DNA of 64,000 bases from Aerococcaceae bacterium DSM 111022 (GCA_015863195.1 JACBXO010000007.1:124001-188000); one strand, 5' to 3'; shown: positions 35,898 to 44,942, counted from the stretch's first letter. Translations and numbers: made by a program. Notes: a model not told the origin generated them from the letters alone.

Positions 35898-35991
35898 ATA
35901 CTTGTAACTTCAATCTGACAGTCATATACTAGATACAATCAATTTTAAATTTTTAAAAATCAATTGCTCGTTAATATGAAAGAGGATAAAG

Positions 35992-36567
35992 ATGAAATTA
36001 TTAGAAGATAGAATCCATTCAGAAGGTCAAGTATTAGGTGAGGATATATTAAAAGTCGATTCATTTTTAAATCATATGATTGATACTGATTTGATGATGA
36101 GTATGGGTGAAGATTTTTATAACCATTTTAAAGATAAGCCAATTACCAAAATTGTGACTTTAGAAGTTTCAGGGATCGCAGTTGCCTTTGGTGCAGCACA
36201 ACACTTTAAGGTACCAGTCGTATTTGCTAAAAAAATAGAATCTTTAACTTTAGGTGACAATGTCTATTCAAGTGAAGTTGTTTCTTATACAAAAAATAAA
36301 CGCTATACAATTAAAGTAGATAAAACATTTTTAACTGAAGATGATCATGTATTAATCATTGACGATTTCTTAGCTAAAGGTGAAGCTTTAAAAGGATTGA
36401 TGGATGTTTGTACTCAATCAGGTGCAACTATTGAAGGTGTTGGGATTGCAATCGAAAAAGTATTCCAAGGTGGCGGTAAAATGTACCGTGATCAAGGCCT
36501 TGATATTTATAGCCAAGCAATGATTAAAGGATTTGAGGACGGCCGAGTTATCTTTGTTGAACAATAA
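35992..36567 (+). CDS. xpt: Xanthine phosphoribosyltransferase
   Basis: A 191-aa PRTase. LIIDDFLAKGEALKGL is the PRPP-binding motif, and EDRIHSEGQVLGEDILKVDSF is the typical Xpt N-terminus. It converts xanthine to XMP with PRPP in purine salvage. Length matches Bacillus Xpt. AAAGAGG precedes the ATG. No purine riboswitch was found in the short upstream region, unlike the Bacillus gene. A terminator follows at 36588. Confidence 0.92.
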   Translation: MKLLEDRIHSEGQVLGEDILKVDSFLNHMIDTDLMMSMGEDFYNHFKDKPITKIVTLEVSGIAVAFGAAQHFKVPVVFAKKIESLTLGDNVYSSEVVSYTKNKRYTIKVDKTFLTEDDHVLIIDDFLAKGEALKGLMDVCTQSGATIEGVGIAIEKVFQGGGKMYRDQGLDIYSQAMIKGFEDGRVIFVEQ

Positions 36568-36587
36568 TTTCATAAAAAAGAGTATTC

Positions 36588-36620
36588 AAAAAACGCCACC
36601 TTCGACAGTGGCGTTTTTTA
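36588..36620. terminator. Bidirectional terminator
   Basis: AAAACGCCACC and GGTGGCGTTTT-type arms (36588-36618) around TTCGACA, with A and T runs. It separates xpt from the convergent CofE-like gene. Confidence 0.85.
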
Positions 36621-37814
36621 TTAATTTGTAAAGTTATCGAAGTAACCTTGGATATATACAATAGGTGTTCCTTTATCTCCAGAACCACTTGTTAGGTCAC
36701 ATAAACTACCGATTAAGTCAGGAATTTGACGTGGTGTTGTACCTAAAGTTGCAGCACTACCAATTAGACTTTCTTCTTTACTACTAATTGCATTTGTAAT
36801 TGCATTCGTTAATTCTTTACCAGATAAGTCTTTGAAGTCGTTATCTGCTAAATATTTTAATTTAACTTCGTTAGGAGTCCCTTCTAAACCTTCAGTGTAA
36901 CCAGGTGAAACTACTGGATCAGCTAATTCCCAAATTTTACCTACAGGATCTTTAAAGGCACCGTCACCATAAACCATTACTTCAATCGTTTTGCCAGTAC
37001 GGCGTTTTACTTCAGCTTGGATATCCTTAACAACTGTCATACAATCACGAGGGAATAATTTGACTGATTCATCCGATGAACGGTTAGAACCAAGCACACC
37101 ATATTCTTCATTATAACCAGAACCATTCACTGATTTTGTTAAAATATCATCTTGGCTATGAACAAATTCTGCACCATTGTTAAGTAAGATACGTTTTGTA
37201 CGCTTACGTGAATGAATATCACAGTTAATCACATTTTTGGTATGATTTAAAATTTCTAATGGACTGTTTGCTAAAATTAATTCAAACTCTTTCCCTTCAT
37301 CTTCAACGATTTCTTTGAAGTGAGTGACATAATCAATGCCTGTAAATTCATGGATTGATTCTCCAAATAATTCACGAAATTTAGCCTCATCAATACTATC
37401 TTTCCAAGGATCAATACCCGCTTCATCCATTTGATCGATTGAGAATAAATGATTACCTACCTCATCTGCGGGAAATGATAATTGTAAAATAATTTTTTTT
37501 GCATTTGAGCGAGCAATTGCTTTTAAAATAATCGCAAAACGGTTACGACTAACGATTGGGAAGATAACACCTAATTCGTCACCATCAAATTCCTCATTAA
37601 TTGCTGCAGCAATTTGATCGACCGTTGCATAATTATCTTGCGCGCGTGCTACGACACTCTCTGTGATTGCGACAACGTCTTTCTGCCCAATTTCAACACC
37701 TTCGCGTTCATAGAAATCTTCTAACAAGTCAGGGATCATTTGAACTAAATCATCGCCTGCTTTAAAAATAGGAGCACGTAAACCTCTTATTGTAGTTCCG
37801 ACTAGTCTTTCCAT
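36621..37814 (-). CDS. Coenzyme F420-0 gamma-glutamyl ligase-like protein (CofE family)
   Basis: A 397-aa protein of the CofE/F420-gamma-glutamyl ligase family. DVVAITESVVARAQ near the start, then GVIFPIVSRNRFA, are typical, as are long helices in the middle and a GSAATLGTTPRQIPD segment near the end. The true F420 pathway is not expected in this group, so it may glutamylate another substrate. Start ATG 37814 (after GAGGAG), not the upstream one at 37832. Alone on the minus strand. Confidence 0.7.
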   Translation of the reverse strand: MERLVGTTIRGLRAPIFKAGDDLVQMIPDLLEDFYEREGVEIGQKDVVAITESVVARAQDNYATVDQIAAAINEEFDGDELGVIFPIVSRNRFAIILKAIARSNAKKIILQLSFPADEVGNHLFSIDQMDEAGIDPWKDSIDEAKFRELFGESIHEFTGIDYVTHFKEIVEDEGKEFELILANSPLEILNHTKNVINCDIHSRKRTKRILLNNGAEFVHSQDDILTKSVNGSGYNEEYGVLGSNRSSDESVKLFPRDCMTVVKDIQAEVKRRTGKTIEVMVYGDGAFKDPVGKIWELADPVVSPGYTEGLEGTPNEVKLKYLADNDFKDLSGKELTNAITNAISSKEESLIGSAATLGTTPRQIPDLIGSLCDLTSGSGDKGTPIVYIQGYFDNFTN

Positions 37815-37975
37815 AATTAACTCCTCATCCATTTTTAATACCCTAATATTTTAGCTCAAATAACCATATAAGTAAAATAAACTTTTGATAAAGCTTAAAT
37901 TAAAGCCGTTCTCAATCAAATCATGACTGATAATAATCCTATTAAGTTATAATATTTATTAAAAGAGGTGGTATA

Positions 37976-38407
37976 GTGAAAATGGAGAGTGACTACGATT
38001 TTATTGGTTCAAAAATTGCACTTATTTGTCAAAATCATCTTGTAACAATTTTAAGAGATGATAAACCATCCATTATTCATCCTAATATGTGGGACCTTCC
38101 CGGAGGTGGCAGTGAGAAAGGTGAAAATCCTTTAGAATGCTTAATAAGAGAAGTAGATGAAGAGATTGGGTTAAGTATTGATGAGTCAATCATTATTTGG
38201 CAGAAACATTACCAAAGTCACGGTCAAGGTAATCGTTATTCATACTTTTTCGTTGGCGAAATTACTCAAGCGCAAATTGATCAAATTAAATTCGGCAGTG
38301 AAGGGCAAACATGGCAAATGATGCCATTTGAAGCATTTTTAGAAAGTGACCAGGCAGTCTGGTATTTACAGGACCGATTTAGAGAATTTTTAGGAGAGAC
38401 ACTCTGA
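37976..38407 (+). CDS. NUDIX hydrolase
   Basis: A 143-aa hydrolase with a Nudix box (GGGSEKGENPLECLIREVDEEIGL, residues about 42-65 in outline: G, E, REVDEE, G). It cleaves nucleoside diphosphate-X compounds, probably to clean the nucleotide pool. GTG start after AGAGGTGG. It is a single-gene unit. Confidence 0.85.
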   Translation: MKMESDYDFIGSKIALICQNHLVTILRDDKPSIIHPNMWDLPGGGSEKGENPLECLIREVDEEIGLSIDESIIIWQKHYQSHGQGNRYSYFFVGEITQAQIDQIKFGSEGQTWQMMPFEAFLESDQAVWYLQDRFREFLGETL

Positions 38408-38529
38408 CAGAATGATCAATTGAAAAATACTTAATAATTTTTGAAACAGATTTAATAGATGGAAGAGCATTGCAGTGTTTTTAAAAGAATTTAATCTCTA
38501 GTATTAAAAGATAGGAAAGTGAAGAATGA

Positions 38530-38964
38530 ATGACATGGTCAATTAAACACTTTGAAGAATTAACGACATTAGAATTATTCAAAATTTATGAATTAAGGTC
38601 AATGGTATTCGTCGTAGAACAAAATTGTGTTTATCATGATGTGGATACTATTGATCTGGAAGCGATCCATATTATGAAATGGGACAAAGAAGATACACTG
38701 GTAGCTTATGCTCGCGTTTACCATACATCTATGCTCCATATCGGGCGAGTGATCGTCAGATTGCAGTACCGAGGTCAAAAAATAGGTTATGAATTATTAA
38801 CCACAGTATTAAAGATGACTGACCGTCAGTTTCCTAGTCAAAAGATTCGCGTGGAGGCTCAATCCTATTTGGAAAAGTTTTATGCTTCATTTGGCTTCGA
38901 AACAGTATCGGATGAATATTTACTAGATGGGTTGCCGCATATCGATATGGAAAGGCAAGTGTAA
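38530..38964 (+). CDS. elaA: ElaA-like GNAT acetyltransferase
   Basis: A 144-aa GNAT protein with the ElaA layout: YELRSMVFVVEQNCVYHDVD at the start (RxxVFVVEQxC) and IGRVIVRLQYRGQKIGYELL (acetyl-CoA loop). ElaA proteins are short acetyltransferases of unknown substrate. ATG follows AGGAAAGTG with an in-frame start at 38530. A terminator follows at 38985. Confidence 0.82.
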   Translation: MTWSIKHFEELTTLELFKIYELRSMVFVVEQNCVYHDVDTIDLEAIHIMKWDKEDTLVAYARVYHTSMLHIGRVIVRLQYRGQKIGYELLTTVLKMTDRQFPSQKIRVEAQSYLEKFYASFGFETVSDEYLLDGLPHIDMERQV

Positions 38965-38984
38965 ACAATTAATTATTAAAATTT

Positions 38985-39023
38985 AAAAGCCGTTACTAAC
39001 CTTGAAGTTAGTAGCGGCTTTTT
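38985..39023. terminator. Bidirectional terminator
   Basis: AAAAGCCGTTACTAAC pairs with GTTAGTAGCGGCTTTT (one mismatch), loop CTTGAA, with T-run. It separates elaA from the convergent M20 peptidase gene. Confidence 0.8.
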
Positions 39024-39032
39024 ATTTTAGTC

Positions 39033-40178
39033 TTATTTATTTAAAAAATCTAAGGCGATTTCTTTATTAATTTGAATCATATCATAGAAGTCTTGAACAT
39101 CAACATATTCATTTGGTTGGTGAGCCATAGACATTTCACCTGGGCCAATGATAATGATTGGGTAGTCTCCAGCTTTAGTAAATTGTGAAGCGTCTGTCCC
39201 ACCTGAAAATGCAAAGAATGATACTTCACGGTCATTGTTAGTTAATGCTGATTTTGCTGCGTCTACTAAATTAGATTCCATATCTGTTGAAACAGCTTTA
39301 ACATCTGCTTCGACTGTTAATTCATATTGGAAATTATCAACAGTTGCTGCTAATTCATCTAAAATTTCATTAGCGTGATAATAAAGAGCTTCTGTATCTT
39401 GGCCACCGATTGTACGGATGTCGAATAATGCATCTGCATTATCAGGTACAACGTTATTTCCGTTTCCACCACCGATGTGGTTTAATGACATTGTTGATGG
39501 ACCAACCACTGGGTCTACTACATCGATATCTAGTTTGCTTTGAATCGCTTGGATTGCTAATACTAAATGATCAATGGCATTGATTCCTTTTTCAGGAGTT
39601 GATGAGTGAGCTGTTTGTCCGAAAGTTTTCAGACGTAACCAGAATACACCTTTATGAGCCGTTGTGATTTGGACATCTGTTGGTTCACCAATAACTAGAG
39701 CATCTAAGTCATCTGCGTAACCAGCTTCAGTTAATTCACCAGCTCCAAGTAAACCTAATTCTTCAGCAGCTGAGATTAATAATTTAATTTGTCCTTTAAA
39801 TGGAACTTTTTCTTCTGCGATTTGAACAGCAGCAGCAACTTGTGCCGCTAAACCAGCTTTCATATCACAAGCTCCACGACCATATAATTTTCCGTCAATT
39901 TCAGTAGCTGTGAATGGCTCAGTATTCCATTTAACAGCTCCAACAGGAACTACGTCAGTGTGACCAGAGAAGCCAAATACTGGACCTTCTTCTTGACCAT
40001 TTAATGTTGCGATTAATTGTGTACGACTTGGGTCGTTAGCGAAGATAACTTGTTCACATTCAAATCCAGCTGCCTTTAATGGTGCTTCTAAAATATCAAC
40101 AACGGCTTTTTCTTTACCGTCAATTGAGTCAACTGCGATGATGTCTTTTAATAAATCTAATGCGGTTTGATTATTCAT
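39033..40178 (-). CDS. M20 family ArgE/DapE-like deacylase
   Basis: A 381-aa dinuclear zinc amidohydrolase. FSGHTDVVPVG (first metal His-Asp), GRGACDMKAGLAA (second), SAAEELGLLG (catalytic Glu pair) and the C-terminal MAHQPNEYVD are all present. It removes acyl groups from N-acyl amino acids or diaminopimelate. It lies 13 bp downstream of a large multi-spanning transporter on the same strand, so the pair probably imports and hydrolyses an N-acyl compound. ATG follows AGAAAGTAG. Confidence 0.85.
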   Translation of the reverse strand: MNNQTALDLLKDIIAVDSIDGKEKAVVDILEAPLKAAGFECEQVIFANDPSRTQLIATLNGQEEGPVFGFSGHTDVVPVGAVKWNTEPFTATEIDGKLYGRGACDMKAGLAAQVAAAVQIAEEKVPFKGQIKLLISAAEELGLLGAGELTEAGYADDLDALVIGEPTDVQITTAHKGVFWLRLKTFGQTAHSSTPEKGINAIDHLVLAIQAIQSKLDIDVVDPVVGPSTMSLNHIGGGNGNNVVPDNADALFDIRTIGGQDTEALYYHANEILDELAATVDNFQYELTVEADVKAVSTDMESNLVDAAKSALTNNDREVSFFAFSGGTDASQFTKAGDYPIIIIGPGEMSMAHQPNEYVDVQDFYDMIQINKEIALDFLNK

Positions 40179-40191
40179 AAAACTCTACTTT

Positions 40192-41373
40192 CTATTGTAA
40201 ATTAATGAGGATTGGAGATAAGATACCAGCTAGAATTACTGAACCAATAGATACAGTGATAAATCCAGCAACGAGCATTTTAGGTTGGATACTTGCACGA
40301 ACTAATTCTTGTTCTTCAGGATCGTCACTTGCTGCATCAGCAGCTTCGTTAGCTACGATAAAAGTACCTGGGAAACCAAATAAGGCAGAGGAACCAATAG
40401 CAATTGCCATCCAAGGTGATTCCTTGAAAATTTTACCTGCTATAACAGACATGATTATGATTCCGACCGCACCTAAACCTAATGTTGTAAGTAGGGTAGG
40501 TAAGATACCTAATAACACCTCAGGTGTTGCTTGAGATAGTGAAGATATAATTACAACGGTTAGTGCAACCATCGAGATACCATACGAATTTGATGATGTC
40601 AGTGGCTTAGACTCTAAAATGCCAAAATGGTGTGCTGTAATACCGAATAATAAAGATAAAATATTTTTATCTAATAGATTAAATCCAAGTGCATTTTGAA
40701 CAACTTCTGAAACAAACACAGCTGCAATTGCAACTAGCGCAGTTTTAGCTAAATAGTATTCTAAAGATTGGAATTTCTTCGGTACTTTAATTTTCATTTC
40801 TTTTTCTTCTTCTTCGGTTTCTTGGATAATTTCGACGTCGCCTTTATTGGCTAGGATACGTTTAGCCTCACGGTTAAGACTAAATGACGCTAGAGGGTAC
40901 CCAACAAAACCTTGTACTACAACAATTAATGAAGCAAGTAAAGTCAATTCTGGGCGACCAATTGCGGCAGCTGCTTCCCCCATTTGAATACCAGCAATAA
41001 CCCCACCAGCTAGTGGTGCAGATGCAACGAACGCTTCAGCGGTACCGACAATTTGTGAACCAACACCAATTACCAATACCACAATACCTAAGATAGCGAA
41101 TAAAGCAATAATAACTGTTTTCCACTGAGCTTTTAATTGCTCAATATTCATCATTGTTCCGATATGAACCAATAGTAATGGAATCATCATCGAACCAAAA
41201 GCGAGGAGTGTGGAATCAGCAAAAATAGTGTTTGGTAAACCTAACCAAAACGCGATTAAGAAAATGACAGAAATAGTAAATAAACTTGAGATAAGGGACT
41301 TCGATTTAACAGAAATAATGTCCCCGATAACAAAGACAATAAGAATAAATGCAAAAGCATAAATAGGTTGCAT
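40192..41373 (-). CDS. Large membrane transporter-like protein next to an M20 deacylase
   Basis: A 393-aa integral membrane protein with about 10 helices and a charged loop at 175-200. Repeated LVGGVIAGI-type and GNxGTFIVANEAADAA segments suggest an ion-coupled transporter of organic acids. I do not assign a family with confidence. It is the first gene of a two-gene unit with the M20 deacylase, 13 bp apart. ATG follows AAGGAGC on the minus strand. Confidence 0.55.
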   Translation of the reverse strand: MQPIYAFAFILIVFVIGDIISVKSKSLISSLFTISVIFLIAFWLGLPNTIFADSTLLAFGSMMIPLLLVHIGTMMNIEQLKAQWKTVIIALFAILGIVVLVIGVGSQIVGTAEAFVASAPLAGGVIAGIQMGEAAAAIGRPELTLLASLIVVVQGFVGYPLASFSLNREAKRILANKGDVEIIQETEEEEKEMKIKVPKKFQSLEYYLAKTALVAIAAVFVSEVVQNALGFNLLDKNILSLLFGITAHHFGILESKPLTSSNSYGISMVALTVVIISSLSQATPEVLLGILPTLLTTLGLGAVGIIIMSVIAGKIFKESPWMAIAIGSSALFGFPGTFIVANEAADAASDDPEEQELVRASIQPKMLVAGFITVSIGSVILAGILSPILINLQ

Positions 41374-41719
41374 AAGAAGCTCCTTTCAACTCTTTAATGT
41401 TCTAATCGTATTTTAATTAAGACTCGTTGTCAAGCTTATCCAAAATATAAATGTAAATATGATAAATGAAAGTGTTTTCTAGTAATAATCAAGATAACTA
41501 CAGTTAATTTTATAAAAATTGATTTGCTTGATGGCCGTCAATTATTAATACTTCCTAACGATTTATAGTAAAAGTGTCAGTAAGAGCAGCAGATAAACAT
41601 ATAGCTGTGTCCAATGATTTGAAACCTTGATTATTGTTGTTACTTGACCAGTATCAATTTAGTAAATAAACGATGGGAGTAAAGTTAAGTTAGTCGAAAA
41701 CAGAAAGGAATGTGATATT
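41374..41719 (+). promoter_or_regulatory. Regulatory region of the P1B ATPase with two FNR-like sites
   Basis: Two degenerate FNR-type boxes are seen: TTGATGGCCGTCAA (41528-41541) with -10 TATAGT at 41564-41569, and TTGACCAGTATCAA (41644-41657) with -10 TAAAGT at 41680-41685. Each -10 begins exactly 22 nt after its box, so two tandem class II promoters are predicted. Other parts of the gap hold nothing recognisable. Confidence 0.6.
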
Positions 41720-43570
41720 ATGCAACGCCTAATATTATCAAGCAAAAACAAAATAACACTTGTCTCAGGAATTTTAATTATTATAGGGTTTATTGCTCAT
41801 TTGGGATTCCAAAATACACTCATATTTAATACTTCATTCATCATCGCTTCAATTATCGGAGTGGCGCCAATAGCCATTCAAGCGTATCAAGCATTAAAGG
41901 TAAAAGTCATTTCGATCGATGTCTTAGTAACAATCGCGGTGATCGGTGCTTTTATTATTCAAAACTATGAAGAGTCAGCCATAGTTACTTTTCTATTCTT
42001 ATTTGGATCTTATTTAGAACAGCGTACATTAAATAAAACACGGTCAGCAATTAAAGAATTAACTGAAATGGCGCCGGAGACAGCTTGGGTCCTGCAGGAT
42101 GACGGTGAATGGGAAGAAACGGATGTTGATTTTGTTGATGAAGGGTATACAATCATGGTTCGAACAGGTGGAAAAGTTCCGGTCGATGGAACGGTGCTAT
42201 CTGGTTCAGGGTATGCAAATGAAGCATCAATTACAGGAGAATCAGATGTCGTATCTAAGGAAGAAGGGGCTCCAGTGTTTGCTGGAACCATTTTAGAAAA
42301 TGGAACGATCCAAATTCGTGCCGATCAAGTAGGGGAAGACACAACATTTGGGAAAATTATTGAATTAGTTGAAGAAGCACAAGATTCAAAATCAGCAGCA
42401 GAACGATTTATTGACCGCTTTTCACAGTGGTATACACCAGCCGTTTTACTCTTGGGAATTATTACTTACCTCTTCACTCGAAATGTTGAATTAGCAGTAA
42501 CTGTCTTAGTATTAGGGTGTCCTGGTGCTTTAGTAATTGGTGTTCCAGTATCCAATGTTGCTGGAATTGGTAATGGTGCACGCCATGGTGTGTTATTGAA
42601 AGGTTCGGAAGTTATTCAAGATTTCTCAAATGTAGATACCATTCTATTTGATAAAACAGGGACTTTAACCATTGGTAATCCTGAAGTAGGAGAAACAAAA
42701 AATTACCCATCATTTAATGATCAGACCATGCAATTGATCGCTTCTGTTGAAGCTGAATCTGATCACCCATTAGCAAAAGCCGTCTTAAATCATATAGGTT
42801 CAGTCGAATTATTCGATGTTGAAGAAACGGATGTTGTAAAAGGTGGAGGGATTGTAGCACGAGTTGCTGGCCATAATGTTGCAATTGGGAATGTATTTTT
42901 AATGGAACAACAAGGAATTAATATTGATCAAGCAGCACGTGCTGATTTCGAAGGGTTTGAACAACGAGGTAACTCGTTAGTGATTACTGCAGTAGACGGT
43001 CAACTACATAATATCATGGGAATTCGTGACCACATCCGTCCAGGCGTTAAAGAACAATTAGCCAAAATGAAAAAATTAGGCGTTAAAAACTTAGTCGTAT
43101 TATCTGGAGATAACCAAGGTACTGTTGATTTAGTTTCTAGAGAACTAGGGCTAACAGAAGCTCATGGTCATTTACTACCAGAGGATAAGGCAGAGCATCT
43201 GAAGAACCGTCAAGCTCAAGGTGAAATAGTAGCCTTTGTCGGGGATGGGGTAAACGATGCACCATCATTAGCACTAGCTGATATTGGTATTGCAATGGGA
43301 TCTGGTACTGACGTTGCCATTGAAACATCCGATGTTGTTTTAATGAATTCAGACTTCGATCACTTGAATCATGCCTTAGGATTAACCAAAGCAACTAATG
43401 CAAATATGAAACAAAATATTATTATTGCGATTGGCGTTGTGCTCGTTTTACTAGCCGGATTATTCTTTAGTGACTGGGTGTCAATGTCTGTTGGAATGTT
43501 AGTTCACGAAGCATCAATTTTAGTGGTCATCTTTAATGCAATGAGATTATTAAGCTATAAATTGAAATAG
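41720..43570 (+). CDS. P1B-type heavy-metal ATPase with a CPG membrane motif
   Basis: A 616-aa P-type ATPase: TGES (172-175, actuator), DKTGT (D311, phosphorylation), HPLA (nucleotide domain), GDGVNDAPSLALADIG (hinge). The membrane metal site reads LGCPGALVIG (C267-P268-G269), not the usual CPC, CPH or SPC. There is no N-terminal HMA domain; two free-standing HMA proteins in this window could supply that role. It transports a soft metal ion (Cu, Zn, Cd, Co or Fe cannot be told apart here) outward or to a compartment. ATG follows GAAAGGAATG. It is predicted to be FNR-regulated. Confidence 0.85.
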   Translation: MQRLILSSKNKITLVSGILIIIGFIAHLGFQNTLIFNTSFIIASIIGVAPIAIQAYQALKVKVISIDVLVTIAVIGAFIIQNYEESAIVTFLFLFGSYLEQRTLNKTRSAIKELTEMAPETAWVLQDDGEWEETDVDFVDEGYTIMVRTGGKVPVDGTVLSGSGYANEASITGESDVVSKEEGAPVFAGTILENGTIQIRADQVGEDTTFGKIIELVEEAQDSKSAAERFIDRFSQWYTPAVLLLGIITYLFTRNVELAVTVLVLGCPGALVIGVPVSNVAGIGNGARHGVLLKGSEVIQDFSNVDTILFDKTGTLTIGNPEVGETKNYPSFNDQTMQLIASVEAESDHPLAKAVLNHIGSVELFDVEETDVVKGGGIVARVAGHNVAIGNVFLMEQQGINIDQAARADFEGFEQRGNSLVITAVDGQLHNIMGIRDHIRPGVKEQLAKMKKLGVKNLVVLSGDNQGTVDLVSRELGLTEAHGHLLPEDKAEHLKNRQAQGEIVAFVGDGVNDAPSLALADIGIAMGSGTDVAIETSDVVLMNSDFDHLNHALGLTKATNANMKQNIIIAIGVVLVLLAGLFFSDWVSMSVGMLVHEASILVVIFNAMRLLSYKLK

Positions 43571-43612
43571 TTGATGGGGATCAAGTTATTAAATTCAAAC
43601 TATAACTATACT
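43571..43612 (+). promoter_or_regulatory. FNR-type promoter of the first HMA gene
   Basis: Perfect TTGATGGGGATCAA (43571-43584) with -10 TATACT at 43607-43612, 22 nt apart. The box starts one base after the ATPase stop. The predicted start site is near 43619 and places the box centre at -41.5. Confidence 0.8.
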
Positions 43613-43658
43613 ATAGATAGAAGAGCTGTAAAGCATTTAAAAAAGGAGAAGATATATT

Positions 43659-43892
43659 ATGAATAAAGCAACCATTCAATTAGAAACATTATCATGTCCA
43701 TCATGTATGGCAAAAATTGAAGCTGCAGTTAAGAATGTAACAGGCGTCGATCAAGATAATACGAAAGTGATGTTTAACGCATCTAAAGTTAAAACAGTAT
43801 TTGATGATGCGCAAACAAACATTGAGCTAATTGAAAAAGCCATTGAAGACATGGGATATCCAGTTATCAAATCAGTTGTAAAAGCAGTATAG
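43659..43892 (+). CDS. HMA-domain metallochaperone-like protein
   Basis: A 77-aa protein consisting of one heavy-metal-associated domain (ferredoxin-like). LSCPSCMAK puts a CxxC metal site at C13/C16 near the first helix. It could deliver metal to the ATPase encoded just upstream, which lacks its own HMA domain. It shares most of its sequence with the 76-aa HMA protein at 50800 (CPSCxAKIEAAVKNV and MFNASKVK). ATG follows AAAGGAG; the terminator is at 43901. Confidence 0.85.
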   Translation: MNKATIQLETLSCPSCMAKIEAAVKNVTGVDQDNTKVMFNASKVKTVFDDAQTNIELIEKAIEDMGYPVIKSVVKAV

Positions 43893-43900
43893 TAAATATA

Positions 43901-43936
43901 AAAGAGGCACCTTCAAATGACGAGGGTGCCTCTTTA
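43901..43936. terminator. Bidirectional terminator
   Basis: AAAGAGGCACC pairs with GGTGCCTCTTT around TTCAAATGACGAG. It serves HMA1 (plus) and the PadR gene (minus). Confidence 0.85.
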
Positions 43937-43940
43937 TTTA

Positions 43941-44258
43941 TTATAAATTAAGTTGTTGAATATTGTCTAACAATCGGTGAATTCTTTCGATTTCCATTTG
44001 TAATAATTGAATCCCCAGAGCAGTTATTTGATAATAGATGCGTTTTTCTTCTTGGTGTGTTTGTTCAATTAAACCATCTTTTTCGAATTTACCGAGACTT
44101 CCATACATAGTTCCAGGACCAATATTCACATCATTATTTGTTAATTCACTTACTTCTTTCGTGATATTATATCCATTATTAGGGGTACGAAGACTGAGTA
44201 AAATATAAAAGGCAGTTTCAGTCATTGGGGCGTACTTCTTAAGGAGTTTTTCATCCAT
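43941..44258 (-). CDS. PadR family transcriptional regulator
   Basis: A 105-aa winged-helix repressor: TETAFYILLSLRTPNNGYNI and GPGTMYGSLGKFEKDGLIEQ are the PadR wing-helix parts, with an ending dimerisation helix. PadR proteins repress stress-response genes, typically the ones beside them. It overlaps the DUF2812 gene by 8 nt and is the second gene of that unit, so autoregulation is likely. Operators lie at 44815-44860. Confidence 0.85.
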   Translation of the reverse strand: MDEKLLKKYAPMTETAFYILLSLRTPNNGYNITKEVSELTNNDVNIGPGTMYGSLGKFEKDGLIEQTHQEEKRIYYQITALGIQLLQMEIERIHRLLDNIQQLNL

Positions 44259-44799
44259 TTAACTCACCATTTTCTATCCGTTTCTTAAGTCTGAAATAGT
44301 GATAACCGACCCAAGCAATAATGAAAAGGTAAAGGGTGAACATTAAATTAATGATTGTGATTATTCCCTCAGATAATGCATGCGCGCTATCTTGATCATT
44401 AATATTTACAACCGCTAAGATAAATATGAAGAGCAGAATTGGTAAGAGTCGATTCCTCATAATTTGTTGCATCTGATTAATTTGATTTTCTTGATCCATA
44501 AAGAAAACTTGCCCAACTTGGTCAGTTGGTTGTCTAAAATAATAATAGTCTAAATATTCGCCAAGGTGTTCAAATCCATAATCAGCCATCATTTGAAGGA
44601 AGGTATCGTCATCTTGATGGTCTTTTTTATAAACGAGTTGATAAGTGACTTCTTGTGGTTCAGTAAGGTCGAAAATGTAAGTAAATGGTGGACTGTATTT
44701 AACAAAGGCATATCCTTGCCTGTGCATTTCAGCTAAAAAGTCAGCTTCTTGGTCATACTGGAAAATATTGAACATGCGGTACTTACGAACAGTTTTCAT
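44251..44799 (-). CDS. DUF2812 domain membrane protein
   Basis: A 182-aa protein: the cytosolic DUF2812 part (KTVRKYRMFNIFQYDQEADFL, LVYKKDHQDDDTF, MADYGFEHLGEYLDYYYF) and two C-terminal membrane helices (LLPILLFIFILAVVNI, LMFTLYLFIIAWVGYHY). DUF2812 proteins are commonly partnered with a PadR regulator, as here. The function is unknown; membrane stress sensing is only a guess. Its start follows AGGAGG (minus). Confidence 0.8.
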   Translation of the reverse strand: MKTVRKYRMFNIFQYDQEADFLAEMHRQGYAFVKYSPPFTYIFDLTEPQEVTYQLVYKKDHQDDDTFLQMMADYGFEHLGEYLDYYYFRQPTDQVGQVFFMDQENQINQMQQIMRNRLLPILLFIFILAVVNINDQDSAHALSEGIITIINLMFTLYLFIIAWVGYHYFRLKKRIENGELNG

Positions 44800-44814
44800 A
44801 TTGCTTCCTCCTTA

Positions 44815-44860
44815 TATCGTAGTGCGATACTTCCTTTCATATATATCATACCGCGATATA
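44815..44860 (-). promoter_or_regulatory. Putative PadR operators and promoter of the DUF2812-padR unit
   Basis: Two inverted repeats sharing TATCG: TATCGTAGTGCGATA (44815-44829) and TATATC/GATATA (44842-44860). They straddle the expected -10 region, so PadR bound there would block its own transcription. Confidence 0.5.
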
Positions 44861-44896
44861 CATCGAATTGCAATAGATAACAGGATTTTTCGCAAA

Positions 44897-44942
44897 AAAA
44901 GTCGCTATCAAGCAATCTCAACAATTGCTTGATAGCGGCTAT
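44897..44942 (-). terminator. Rho-independent terminator
   Basis: A 14-bp stem (CGCTATCAAGCAAT with ATTGCTTGATAGCG) around CTCAACA (44903-44937), T-run on the minus strand. It ends the 99-aa gene. Confidence 0.85.

Noticed and set aside
35900-35991. Purine riboswitch before xpt
   Set aside because: The gap is too short and no matching stems or core sequence could be seen.
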